A stretch of DNA of 64,000 nt, taken from IMG/VR virus record IMGVR_UViG_3300034418_012737, positions 1 to 64,000 of that record; one strand, given 5' to 3'. Below the pieces are notes generated by a model. That model saw only the letters and a program-made list of their open reading frames with translations. It did no database searches and had not been told where the DNA came from. This DNA is from a virus. A program made the translations under genes and the position numbers. Position 1 is the stretch's first letter. Every line of letters begins with the position of its first letter. This document shows positions 36,565-43,618 of this stretch, piece after piece.

Positions 36565-37065
36565 TTATTTTATATATGTAAATAAATTCCCATTTTTAAT
36601 TTCATAAGTATAGGTTTTATTATTTTCTTCATATGAAACTAAACCACCCATTTCTTCAACGGCTTTTTTTATAACTTCTTCTACAATACGGGCGTTACCT
36701 GCAGCTATTAAACCTACTGTAATAGGGTCATTAGGGGTTTTCCCTCTTTGTTTCCTTTTAGTGTCTTTTTTTAAAGCTACCTCCCAATCATTTAATACCA
36801 TTTTTGTTACATTAAAGGGAGTGGGGGTGACCATCCATATATTATGTTTTATAGTATCTATAAGTTCACGCCATGTTTCTTTATTAGCACCTGCCCAATT
36901 CATTGAGTGGCTTAGGTTTTTTGCTATAGATAGGAGTTCTTGTTTTTTAGAGTTTTTTTTAAAAGGCCCAAAAAATTCTTGAATTGATTCCCTAGCAACT
37001 GATCTATTCCTAGTAAACGCTGGGGATTCATTAAGGAATTTTCTAAATGCTTTTAGCTCTTTCAT
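36565..37065 (-). CDS. Internal head protein with capsid-targeting leader and VSY-type C-terminal domain
   Basis: 166 residues starting MKELKAFRKFLNES. The C-terminal 45 residues (IVEEVIKKAVEEMGGLVSYE, then YTYEIKNGNLFTYI) match the C-termini of 37369-37776 and 37798-38382, so the three are paralogues. The middle is basic and helical. Predicted to be cut after LNE during head maturation and ejected with the genome. Confidence 0.7.
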   Translation of the reverse strand: MKELKAFRKFLNESPAFTRNRSVARESIQEFFGPFKKNSKKQELLSIAKNLSHSMNWAGANKETWRELIDTIKHNIWMVTPTPFNVTKMVLNDWEVALKKDTKRKQRGKTPNDPITVGLIAAGNARIVEEVIKKAVEEMGGLVSYEENNKTYTYEIKNGNLFTYIK

Positions 37066-37070
37066 GTTGT

Positions 37071-37367
37071 TTAATAGTTGTCTATTCCAAAGTCGGCAAT
37101 GTTGCCTTTAAATAACTCTTGTTCTTCGGGGTCTAACTTTTCAAATGGAACGCTTAACTCCATTGAGTTGTAGTACTCATATGAGTCTACATAATTGTCT
37201 TTCATATACTGGTCGGCCATTGTTTCTGCTTCCTCATTGCTGTTTGCTGCAACGTAAAGAGTTACCTCTAGTCCTTCCATTTCGTCTTGGTATTTGACGC
37301 TATAAATGGTTTGGTCCGGAGCAATGTTTTCGGCTAAGAACTTTCTAAAGACGTTTAATTCTTTCAT
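37071..37367 (-). CDS. Small internal head protein with capsid-targeting leader
   Basis: 98 residues starting MKELNVFRKFLAEN. The ATG at 37367 is chosen over one six codons upstream because it lies 1 nt after the preceding TAA and restores the family leader. The mature part is acidic with a small alpha/beta pattern (YSVKYQDEMEGLEVTLYVAA). Predicted cleavage after LAE. Confidence 0.7.
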   Translation of the reverse strand: MKELNVFRKFLAENIAPDQTIYSVKYQDEMEGLEVTLYVAANSNEEAETMADQYMKDNYVDSYEYYNSMELSVPFEKLDPEEQELFKGNIADFGIDNY

Positions 37368-37368
37368 A

Positions 37369-37776
37369 TTAGATAGCTTGTCCAATCAAATCTCCTTGCC
37401 CGTTTACTGAGTAAACAAAAGTAAGGTCTGGTACACCGTCACCTTTACTTACGTATGATACTTCACCCCCTAAGCTTTTAACAGCGGCTGCAATTTCTTT
37501 TGCTGCTTCTAAATCTCTCATAAGGTCGTCGTAGTCATCACTATCTTTATCTTCTTCTGTTTCAAAGTATGAAAGCTCCTCTTCGAGTTCATCCATTACG
37601 TTTACTGGTGGGGATACATCATCTCCACTTCCAAATTGTGCTACGCGGGTAAATTCACCACTTGCAATAACATCTTTGGCGTGTTCCCCTTTTACGGCCT
37701 TCTCTAAATCATCAAGTGAGGCTTCGTTGATTTGTCCTTCTGCGAGGAATTTTCTAAATGCGTGTAATTCTTTCAT
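37369..37776 (-). CDS. Internal head protein with capsid-targeting leader and VSY-type C-terminus
   Basis: 135 residues starting MKELHAFRKFLAEG. The C-terminus (IAAAVKSLGGEVSYVSKGDG, then TFVYSVNGQGDLIG) matches its two paralogues in the cluster. The middle is strongly acidic (EELSYFETEEDKDSDDYDDL). Predicted cleavage after LAE. Confidence 0.7.
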   Translation of the reverse strand: MKELHAFRKFLAEGQINEASLDDLEKAVKGEHAKDVIASGEFTRVAQFGSGDDVSPPVNVMDELEEELSYFETEEDKDSDDYDDLMRDLEAAKEIAAAVKSLGGEVSYVSKGDGVPDLTFVYSVNGQGDLIGQAI

Positions 37777-37797
37777 TTTATTAGTAATTTCATTTTA

Positions 37798-38382
37798 TTA
37801 GTAACTTTGAGGGTATTCACCACTAGTAACCCAAAGTTGAAGTGCTAAGAGTCCATATTTGTCTGCAATACGGTCAAGTTCTGCCATAGCTTTTGAGTCG
37901 TTATTTAAGTCGTAAAGGGGGTTGCCTGGCTTACTAATGTCCATATACTCGTTTACCTCTTCACCTTCGTTGGTTGGTACTTCAAATGTTTCTCTGGATT
38001 GGGTAAACAAATCATCTCCTTTAACGTAGTAGTTATATGATTGCCCCATTTCCCCGTAAGAAACTGGTCCTATTTTCTTAACGGCATTTTTAATGATGAT
38101 TATAGCATCAAGGTCCAATTGTGCTTCTTCTATTTCTTCCTCATCATCTGTACTGTTTCTAACGGCGTTGAGCTCCTCAACGGCCTCTTGAGTTTGGTTA
38201 GTTGCGGGATATGTTCCTTCTTCTGGGAAGAAAGCACCATCCTCCATCATGTCCATTGCTTTTTGATGTGCTGGGCTGCTGCCCATAGCTTCAACGGTAT
38301 CGAAGAGCTTATCGAGTGACTCTTGACCAAATTCTCCTCTATCTTCTGCGAGGAATTTTCTGAATGCGTTTAATTCTTTCAT
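37798..38382 (-). CDS. Internal head protein with capsid-targeting leader (first of the cluster)
   Basis: 194 residues starting MKELNAFRKFLAED. It contains the shared VSY-type segment (IIIKNAVKKIGPVSYGEMGQ, then YNYYVKGDDLF) followed by a private C-terminal domain of about 65 residues. Its ATG overlaps the TGA of the 46-residue gene upstream. Acidic overall. Predicted to be processed in the prohead and injected. Confidence 0.7.
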   Translation of the reverse strand: MKELNAFRKFLAEDRGEFGQESLDKLFDTVEAMGSSPAHQKAMDMMEDGAFFPEEGTYPATNQTQEAVEELNAVRNSTDDEEEIEEAQLDLDAIIIIKNAVKKIGPVSYGEMGQSYNYYVKGDDLFTQSRETFEVPTNEGEEVNEYMDISKPGNPLYDLNNDSKAMAELDRIADKYGLLALQLWVTSGEYPQSY

Positions 38383-38519
38383 TTTTTACAAATTTTGTTT
38401 GATGTGTAGTTTTCTAATACGTTTGGAAGCCAAGCGTGAATTAAAAGCGCTACACCACATGTTGTTGCGTGCCACCAATGCTGAAAATAATTCATTTTAG
38501 CTTCTTGCAAATGCTTCAT
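38379..38519 (-). CDS. 46-residue small protein heading the internal-protein operon
   Basis: Complete frame ATG 38519 to TGA 38379, with a Trp/His-rich hydrophobic centre (MNYFQHWWHATTCGVALLIH) that could form one membrane helix, and a basic end (NKICKK). The ATGA overlap with the next gene and a TATATTTAT element 4 nt upstream support it. Function unknown. Confidence 0.65.
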   Translation of the reverse strand: MKHLQEAKMNYFQHWWHATTCGVALLIHAWLPNVLENYTSNKICKK

Positions 38520-38523
38520 GATG

Positions 38524-38532
38524 ATAAATATA
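38524..38532 (-). promoter_or_regulatory. TATATTTAT late-type element
   Basis: Coding-strand TATATTTAT 4 nt upstream of the ATG at 38519. It would drive the whole internal-protein operon. Confidence 0.55.
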
Positions 38533-38818
38533 ATGAGGAGAGTGAAGGTATCCAAAGAAAATGGCGCGGGTCATGGTAGGGTCATGGTGGAGAGGTATGA
38601 GATATTTGTATATACTTTTGCTCTGGGCCTATAGTTATTTACGCTCTAAAAATCACCCTACACTACTATACCGGTATATGGCCCGTCGATGGACATCAGC
38701 GCCGGTGGGGTACGTGGCCGGTACGTACGGCGTACGCCCGCCCGGGTAGGGCACCCGGCCATAGCCGGGCACCCACCCATTGATAACCCTCACCACAAAG
38801 GTCATCACCCAAACTTTT
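38533..38818. other. 286-bp intergenic region with a GC-rich island
   Basis: No convincing gene. The part near 38680-38780 is far richer in GC than its surroundings, with palindromes TATACCGGTATA (38667-38678) and GGCGTACGCC (38729-38738) and a strong hairpin listed separately. It separates the RadA-like gene from the late internal-protein operon. Confidence 0.75.
38744..38778 (-). terminator. Strong GC hairpin, probable terminator or structural element
   Basis: GGGT-a-GGG-ca-CCCGGC-cata-GCCGGG-ca-CCC-ACCC, 13 paired bases around a 4-nt loop. It lies 40 nt downstream of the RadA-like gene. No U-tract follows on either strand, so factor-dependent termination, mRNA protection or an origin-type role remain open. 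Confidence 0.55.
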
Positions 38819-39559
38819 TTAAGCGTTCATTGGAGCCTCATAGAGGTAATTCACACGGTTGTGGAGGTTGAGGTTAAAGAACAACTTGTTCATGTTACCA
38901 CCACGACGGTTCTTGCTAAAGTACAAATACCGACCACCGGTTTCGCTATCATGCTTCAAGTGACCCATGGCAGTGGCCATGTGCTTGATCCGGTTTGAAC
39001 CAGCAAACGAACCACTCTTAGTGACTTGATTAATCATCATGAAACACGTATTCACCTTACCCTTATTACGACCAAGGTTATGGTCCTCAAGCAGGTTGAG
39101 GATCTTCGTTGTCGCACCCTTAAACGTGCCACCGAACTTATCCTGAACCGCAACTGCAACCTCCTGAAGGCTGTCAATCAACACACAATCATAACCATCC
39201 GCAAGGACCGTCTCGAGCACCTCCATCGGACACTCATCAGCGTAATCACCCATAAACAGGATCGGCAAATCACCGAACTTGGGGAAACGCTTCACGTAAC
39301 CGACCATGTCGATTGCGTTCATCTCACCTGAAATGAACAGACACTTCTTGCCTGCCTTATTCAAGTCACCGAGCACATCAAGCAACACGGTGGTTTTTCC
39401 AACACCGGGATCACCGGTAATAACAACATTAGTTCCAGGCATGAGACCATTGTCTCCGCTGAAAAACTCATCGACCTTCCGACCCGTCTTCAACGGATTG
39501 AACAGGTTAGCCTCGAAATTCAGGCTATTCATCTTGGTGGTGGTGACTTTAATTGCCAT
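38819..39559 (-). CDS. RecA-fold ATPase, RadA/KaiC-like
   Basis: 246 residues. Walker A is GDPGVGKT (49-56), the catalytic-type Glu lies in LFISGEMNA (about 75-83), and Walker B is CVLIDSLQ (about 130-137). A RadA-like KNRRGG motif occurs near residue 215. It is a single RecA core without zinc finger or Lon-like domain, so a recombination mediator or helicase-loader-like ATPase is more likely than full RadA. It is GC-richer than the tail genes and has its own promoter module. Confidence 0.8.
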   Translation of the reverse strand: MAIKVTTTKMNSLNFEANLFNPLKTGRKVDEFFSGDNGLMPGTNVVITGDPGVGKTTVLLDVLGDLNKAGKKCLFISGEMNAIDMVGYVKRFPKFGDLPILFMGDYADECPMEVLETVLADGYDCVLIDSLQEVAVAVQDKFGGTFKGATTKILNLLEDHNLGRNKGKVNTCFMMINQVTKSGSFAGSNRIKHMATAMGHLKHDSETGGRYLYFSKNRRGGNMNKLFFNLNLHNRVNYLYEAPMNA

Positions 39560-39618
39560 TTTGGGTTTGGGTTTTTGGGTTTTTTACTTTTCTCGTTTCG
39601 GCCGTAACCTTACTCCAT

Positions 39619-39672
39619 GAATATACGAACGATTGTCCGCAAATCCACAATTTCAGATGACGTCAAAATGAC
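39619..39672 (-). promoter_or_regulatory. GTCAT/TATATTC promoter module
   Basis: Coding strand: GTCAT-N6-GTCAT (39672-39657), then core TTCG-TATATTC (39625-39619), followed by the conserved leader ATGGAGTAAGGTTAC. The -33 element is ATTG with a 22-bp spacer. Drives the RadA-like gene. Confidence 0.85.
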
Positions 39673-39923
39673 GCCATCTCGAAGGTCTCGTACTTGTCGA
39701 TCTTTCCATCCAGCTGGAAATCCAGTGCATTAAGCATAACTGCATTTTCCCTCATGATGCACTGCTCCACCTCCCACTTCAACATCACAGCATCAAGTTG
39801 GGTAAAACGACCATGATCACGCTTATGGGTTTCAATCCACATTTCAAATGCTTTAAAATCACCTTTGTGGTAATTGAATGCTGCTTCCTTAATCGTGATG
39901 GGGGATTGAACGTTGTTTTCCAT
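39663..39923 (-). CDS. Small early-type protein, unknown
   Basis: 86 residues: helical, with FNYHKGDFKAFEMWIETHKR and LDAVMLKWEVEQCIMRENAV. Its stop lies inside the upstream part of the RadA-like gene's promoter. It has its own module and the conserved 20-nt leader directly before ATG. Not recognised. Confidence 0.65.
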   Translation of the reverse strand: MENNVQSPITIKEAAFNYHKGDFKAFEMWIETHKRDHGRFTQLDAVMLKWEVEQCIMRENAVMLNALDFQLDGKIDKYETFEMASF

Positions 39924-39944
39924 GTCGCTGTAACTTTACCCCAT

Positions 39945-39998
39945 GAATATACGAAATGGGGCCCGGGCCCCCAAATTTTCGTATGACTTTGAAATGAC
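39945..39998 (-). promoter_or_regulatory. GTCAT/TATATTC promoter module
   Basis: GTCAT pair at 39998-39983, TTTG at 39975-39972, 20-bp spacer containing the perfect palindrome GGGGCCCGGGCCCC, then TTCG-TATATTC. The leader ATGGGGTAAAGTTACAGCGAC ends at the ATG of 39663-39923. Confidence 0.9.
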
Positions 39999-40120
39999 GA
40001 AAAAAAGATATATCCTTCGACCTATTTAGGTTGGGGCCCCGGGGGAGGGGGTTTTACATCAAAACACTCCGTGTTAGATAACACTCCCCCGGTCTGTCAC
40101 ATACCACACATAACCCTTAT

Positions 40121-40378
40121 TCACCCAACATCCTCACTCACCCTTGTGTCACCCTTTACCCTTGACATGTCACCCTTGAAATACTCATTTAAAAACTCCA
40201 CAGGATACAGATGAACGTTCCCATGATACGCAGGATTGGAGATAAACCGTTGTTGAAATTCAATTTTTTTCTCCACGGCGGATTTATTTACCTCCGCTCC
40301 CAATTGTTGTCCAGCTGCTCTACCGAGGTAATCATACAGCGACATGTAGATAGTATCTTGTTCCATTGTGATATTCAT
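40121..40378 (-). CDS. Small early-type protein, unknown
   Basis: 85 residues with YMSLYDYLGRAAGQQLGAEV and HLYPVEFLNEYF. Its ATG overlaps the stop of the upstream gene by 4 bases. It is the last gene of the operon read from the module at 41910. Function not recognised. Confidence 0.6.
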   Translation of the reverse strand: MNITMEQDTIYMSLYDYLGRAAGQQLGAEVNKSAVEKKIEFQQRFISNPAYHGNVHLYPVEFLNEYFKGDMSRVKGDTRVSEDVG

Positions 40379-40680
40379 TTACTATTAATTATTTTATCCC
40401 CCCACGCTTCATTCTTCCACGGATCATACCGATCTGGATTCATCACCTCATCCACCTTATCCATCATTTCATTCATCCGCTGTTGAAATTTACAGCTCCA
40501 TTTCAGTTCAATGAGGGTTTCCAGCTGTTGGTTACAGTTTTCAGTCATTTCCTCCAAGCGTTTGATATTAGTAGTGTTTTGCTCTCTAGTATCCTTAACA
40601 CGTTGAATTTGCTTCTCCAACTCAACGATCTGTTCCTCAAGACTCATCGCCTTGACTTCTTCAATATTAAATTTACTCAT
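40375..40680 (-). CDS. Small coiled-coil protein
   Basis: 101 residues, strongly heptad-rich (MSLEEQIVELEKQIQRVKDT, RLEEMTENCNQQLETLIELK), predicted to form a long coiled coil, with a Trp-containing C-terminus. It overlaps the downstream gene. Unknown. Confidence 0.6.
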   Translation of the reverse strand: MSKFNIEEVKAMSLEEQIVELEKQIQRVKDTREQNTTNIKRLEEMTENCNQQLETLIELKWSCKFQQRMNEMMDKVDEVMNPDRYDPWKNEAWGDKIINSK

Positions 40681-40682
40681 TA

Positions 40683-40868
40683 TTAAAAGCTTTGAGCGTA
40701 TGACACAATATCACCCTCCCAATCCTCACCAACTTCAGTAAACAGTTGAATCATTTTCTGCCTATACTGTTCATCTCTTTCATTACTAGCACCAACGTGA
40801 ATGTTCTCCAAACAATCAATGAGATCTTGATAGGTGTTCTCAAACCTGCAATAGCACATATTAGGCAT
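40683..40868 (-). CDS. Small conserved-type phage protein (MCYCRFENT motif)
   Basis: 61 residues starting MPNMCYCRFENTYQDLIDCL, a start pattern that recurs in small proteins of unrelated large phages as far as I recall. The ATG at 40868 is preferred over one six codons upstream because it overlaps the stop of the preceding gene (ATGCCTAA). Two Cys near the start could bind metal. Unknown function. Confidence 0.65.
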   Translation of the reverse strand: MPNMCYCRFENTYQDLIDCLENIHVGASNERDEQYRQKMIQLFTEVGEDWEGDIVSYAQSF

Positions 40869-41037
40869 CTTTAACAATATTTTCAAGTGTATCGTGTACT
40901 CCCTTCAGTGCACCAAGTGCCTGTCCAAACAAACTATGGAGCAGGAAGTCATCTTCTCTATTATCGTAAGCACTATCCAATTCGGCAACTACCTCCTCGA
41001 TGTACTTAATCTGGTTTTCAATTCTATTTCTATCCAT
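40861..41037 (-). CDS. 58-residue helical acidic protein
   Basis: Complete frame ATG 41037 to TAA 40861: MDRNRIENQIKYIEEVVAEL, then a helix ending LENIVKDA. It overlaps the following gene by 8 bases and follows the papain-like gene by 15 nt, so it fits the operon. Unknown. Confidence 0.65.
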   Translation of the reverse strand: MDRNRIENQIKYIEEVVAELDSAYDNREDDFLLHSLFGQALGALKGVHDTLENIVKDA

Positions 41038-41052
41038 TTTTCCTATATTTTC

Positions 41053-41619
41053 TTATTTACATTCAACAACCCAATTCACTCGGCGGTACAACCCCCAATA
41101 CTTTTCCTGAGTATTTCCATATAACACACCATCAACAACTGCAACTGCGTGCCTTTCTACAATCACAAAAAACCGTCCTTTAGGATGTGTTTCCATAAAT
41201 GACTTCAACGTGTAACCTACTTTTTTGTTCTTGTAACGTGGGTTAGTGATCGTTTTGAATCCTCTAGGTCCCATAATCCACTTCTTATCGGGATGACAAC
41301 CATAAGCACTCAGCTTATAACCATTTTTCACCTTACCCAACACATTCACAATATTAACAGCAGTGTAAGTACCGCGCTTAAATTTTCGATTCATATGCTT
41401 CTTCACCCACCCATGAGCAACATCATAACTAACATCTAGTACAGCCATAAACGCTCTAACTACGCAATCATTGTCCTCTCTTGTGGCCAAGTTGCTTTGA
41501 CTCACTGCAATCTTATGGGAGTCTTGGAACTTATTATCCAAAATCATCTCCCGCTCTGCCCACCTAGCTCTCAGGCCCTTACCAACCAACGTTTGGGTTT
41601 TGTGTGTGACTTTCTCCAT
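41053..41619 (-). CDS. Papain-like fold protein (putative cysteine peptidase)
   Basis: 188 residues. A catalytic-type Cys52 starts a helix (NDCVVRAFMAVLDVSYDVAH). Far downstream, RFFVIVERHAVAVVDGVLYG holds His157 in the strand position expected for the second catalytic residue and Asp163/Asn169 as the third. This Cys-helix then His-strand order is that of papain-like or C39-like peptidases. The overall identity is weak, so an inactive or ligand-binding relative is possible. It is in an early-type operon, which suggests an intracellular target. Confidence 0.55.
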   Translation of the reverse strand: MEKVTHKTQTLVGKGLRARWAEREMILDNKFQDSHKIAVSQSNLATREDNDCVVRAFMAVLDVSYDVAHGWVKKHMNRKFKRGTYTAVNIVNVLGKVKNGYKLSAYGCHPDKKWIMGPRGFKTITNPRYKNKKVGYTLKSFMETHPKGRFFVIVERHAVAVVDGVLYGNTQEKYWGLYRRVNWVVECK

Positions 41620-41630
41620 GATTCCTCTAA

Positions 41631-41888
41631 TTAAAGATTAACCGTTGCCATATACTCATTGAGCTTTTCCTTCAAAATGTCGGCAAACTCCAAAACATGC
41701 TCACTCTCACACCCAAAAGTATCTACTTCAAACTTCCGAGTCACTTGGAACATCGTAGTGCTGAAACCATTGTTCTTAGGATGAACATACCAATAACCGT
41801 GTCCCTCATCATGAGCAATAAATCCTTTGCTGTCAATAAACTCGTGGAACATCCGAGTCACTTCTTGTTTTTTCTGCGTTTTTGTCAT
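41631..41888 (-). CDS. Small early-type protein, unknown
   Basis: 85 residues with an alpha/beta pattern: QEVTRMFHEFIDSKGFIAHD, then a Tyr/Trp/His-rich strand (GYWYVHPKNN) and an acidic helix. First gene after the promoter module at 41910, with the conserved leader immediately before ATG. Unknown. Confidence 0.65.
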   Translation of the reverse strand: MTKTQKKQEVTRMFHEFIDSKGFIAHDEGHGYWYVHPKNNGFSTTMFQVTRKFEVDTFGCESEHVLEFADILKEKLNEYMATVNL

Positions 41889-41909
41889 GTCGCTGTAACT
41901 TTACTCCGT

Positions 41910-41963
41910 GAATATACGAAAGGATTCTGGGTTCCACAAATTTTCAGATGACTTTAAGATGAC
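41910..41963 (-). promoter_or_regulatory. GTCAT/TATATTC promoter module
   Basis: GTCAT pair at 41963-41948, TTTG at 41940-41937, 20-bp spacer, TTCG-TATATTC at 41916-41910, leader CGGAGTAAAGTTACAGCGAC up to the ATG. Drives 41631-41888 and probably the operon down to 40121. Confidence 0.9.
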
Positions 41964-41969
41964 TTTAAA

Positions 41970-42212
41970 TTAAAACTCACCCGTAAAATCACTCGCTGAC
42001 AACACCCCATCACACAACAACCTGCCTGCAAATTGCTCAGGGGTCAAACACTCCCACGAGTTATACTCTTCAGCACTCATATGACCTTTATCCAAATCGT
42101 ACTTCCAATAATCAAGGTGGGCTGTCTTTTCTTCCTCCAGATGCTCTTGGCTCACTCCAGAAAGTTGTACTTTAGCTGTCACTTCGTACTCGGCGATTTG
42201 CTCTTTACTCAT
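41970..42212 (-). CDS. Small early-type acidic protein, unknown
   Basis: 80 residues from ATG 42212 (MSKEQIAEYEVTAKVQLSGV). A longer frame to 42254 would need a TTG start within the conserved leader and is rejected. The body is acidic with HLDYWKYDLDKGHMSAEEYN and a C-terminal SASDFTGEF. Unknown. Confidence 0.65.
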   Translation of the reverse strand: MSKEQIAEYEVTAKVQLSGVSQEHLEEEKTAHLDYWKYDLDKGHMSAEEYNSWECLTPEQFAGRLLCDGVLSASDFTGEF

Positions 42213-42265
42213 AATATTGGGGTTTTTGTTTTTTTGTTCTTGCTGCTGCTGCAACCTTACTCCAT

Positions 42266-42319
42266 GAATATACGAAAGGTTCTCCGCAATCCCAAAATTT
42301 AAGATGACGTCAACATGAC
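42266..42319 (-). promoter_or_regulatory. GTCAT/TATATTC promoter module
   Basis: GTCAT pair at 42319-42304 (including TTGACGTCAT), TTTG at 42296-42293, 20-bp spacer, TTCG-TATATTC at 42272-42266, leader ATGGAGTAAGGTTGCAGC. Drives 41970-42212. Confidence 0.9.
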
Positions 42320-42763
42320 TAAAGATTTTTGTTTACTTAGTTTTCTGGCTTGCTTTAGTGTTTTATAAAAAGGGTGCTTAGTATTATTCTTTAAATTTAA
42401 AGGGAGGTTATGGGATTTTATCAATTGGAGTTCTTTTTCTTTATAGTTTGAGTATAATTCATATTCCACCCTCATTTCTTCCCTTATAAATTTATCAACT
42501 ATTGTTTTAGCAGTAACCATTTCTCCTACTAACAAAGCAGATAAAGTTTGTCTTAAAGTAGATACAAATCCCGATTTAATAGAAGAAGGAGCATGTTTAT
42601 CATTATAGTGCCAATCTAATCTTTCGTTTAAATTCTTAGCTAACCCTATATAAACAAGGTATTTGTGATCTTTCTCTAAACACTCACTTATATCAACCCC
42701 CATTTGTTTTGCCCCCCTTTCAGTTATGTACCAATAATATACCCCACTTTGTTTAGGAAACAT
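42299..42763 (-). CDS. GIY-YIG nuclease-like protein
   Basis: 154 residues. GVYYWYI (7-13) and YLVYIGLAKNLNERLDWHYN (from about 34) give both halves of the GIY-YIG motif with the expected Arg, and EKELQLIKSHNLPLNLKNNT holds the Glu and Asn of the downstream helix and strand. All catalytic positions are present, so activity is plausible. It overlaps the upstream gene by 11 nt. Possibly a homing-type or repair nuclease. Confidence 0.75.
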   Translation of the reverse strand: MFPKQSGVYYWYITERGAKQMGVDISECLEKDHKYLVYIGLAKNLNERLDWHYNDKHAPSSIKSGFVSTLRQTLSALLVGEMVTAKTIVDKFIREEMRVEYELYSNYKEKELQLIKSHNLPLNLKNNTKHPFYKTLKQARKLSKQKSLVMLTSS

Positions 42764-43067
42764 AAATTCTATACTTTAAATTAAATGTTGCAAGTAGAAA
42801 ACCTGCCACCATTAGAATAGGTAAAGCTCCATCAATGGGTATTGATGAATCATAACAGGGATCACTAGGGTTAAAACACCAATTGGGTGGATTATTAGTT
42901 TGACAAGCAGCACACCCTAAATTAGGATCCATAGCTTGTACTGAGTACCCTTCCCTATCAATATAGTACTCATCTAATTGGGTGTTGAAGGCATTTCCAT
43001 CAACACCTTTATACATTATTGAGTTTTCCTGTAGGAACTTATCGAGGGGACCTTGTTGGTTATCCAT
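42753..43067 (-). CDS. Cys-rich protein with leader-like N-terminus and C-terminal membrane helix
   Basis: 104 residues from ATG 43067 (MDNQQGPLDKFLQENSIMYK). This start lies 1 nt after the stop of the 36-residue gene and is preferred to a longer frame. LDKFLQEN echoes the FRKFLQEN leader of the internal proteins. The middle has Cys pairs (LGCAACQTNNPPNWCF), and residues about 80-98 form one membrane helix (ALPILMVAGFLLATFNL). It could be a virion membrane-penetration protein; speculative. Confidence 0.6.
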   Translation of the reverse strand: MDNQQGPLDKFLQENSIMYKGVDGNAFNTQLDEYYIDREGYSVQAMDPNLGCAACQTNNPPNWCFNPSDPCYDSSIPIDGALPILMVAGFLLATFNLKYRIYVS

Positions 43068-43068
43068 A

Positions 43069-43179
43069 TTAAAACAATTTACGCAAGTAATCAACTAAAC
43101 AATACAGGGCAAATCCACATGCTGCAGCCACACCCACAAAATAAAGGATGTTTACAATAAAATAAATATTCTCGTGCAT
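43069..43179 (-). CDS. 36-residue single-pass membrane peptide
   Basis: Complete frame ATG 43179 to TAA 43069 with one hydrophobic helix (IYFIVNILYFVGVAAACGFA) and a basic tail (DYLRKLF). It sits tightly between 43181-43597 and 42753-43067. Small membrane peptides of this kind may affect host envelope or lysis; no specific homology seen. Confidence 0.6.
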   Translation of the reverse strand: MHENIYFIVNILYFVGVAAACGFALYCLVDYLRKLF

Positions 43180-43180
43180 A

Positions 43181-43597
43181 TTACTTGTTTTTAAGTGCTT
43201 CTCGTTCTAATACTTCACTGAGCTCTTCCCAGTCGTTTTCAAAATCCATCATTGGGTGATTAGCTAAACACTCAAGTGTAGCACCCCCACTATGAGCGCA
43301 TACTCTATACAACCAATCTTCACCCAACTCACCAAAATTTGATGGTGTTTCTAAGTAAACCATACCTGGAGCATCACCTTTAAGATGCACAATAAGTTGT
43401 GTTGCAAAGTCCTCAATACCATTAAACTGGGTACCCAACTTTGCTTCTGCTTTTAGTCCATTAACAAACTTACCACCTTCAAGGAACTCCTTAATGGTTA
43501 CTCCCAAACAATCTGGGTTACCATCATAGTGGTGGTAAATACATGCTACTGGTTCGTCCATCATATTAGTGATGGCTATGCTTGCTCGTGTTGCCAT
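43181..43597 (-). CDS. Small phage protein, unknown family (MATRASI)
   Basis: 138 residues starting MATRASIAITNMMDEPVACI, then YHHYDGNPDCLGVTIKEFLE. A Tyr-His-Asp-Gly strand like this is seen in a widespread but uncharacterised phage protein type, as far as I recall. C-terminus acidic and helical. Probably in one operon with the membrane gene upstream. Function unknown. Confidence 0.65.
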   Translation of the reverse strand: MATRASIAITNMMDEPVACIYHHYDGNPDCLGVTIKEFLEGGKFVNGLKAEAKLGTQFNGIEDFATQLIVHLKGDAPGMVYLETPSNFGELGEDWLYRVCAHSGGATLECLANHPMMDFENDWEELSEVLEREALKNK

Positions 43598-43618
43598 AAT
43601 TATTAAAACTTATTTAGA

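Noticed and set aside
38489-38566. 25-residue minus-strand peptide overlapping the 46-residue gene
   Set aside because: Clean frame, but it lies across the late-type element and largely overlaps a better-supported gene.
38561-38871. Two plus-strand frames in the GC-rich island
   Set aside because: High GC removes stop codons by chance; composition unlike phage genes and no start signal.
42212-42254. Longer start for 41970-42212 giving a MQQQQEQ N-terminus
   Set aside because: It would need a TTG start inside the conserved leader immediately after the promoter core.
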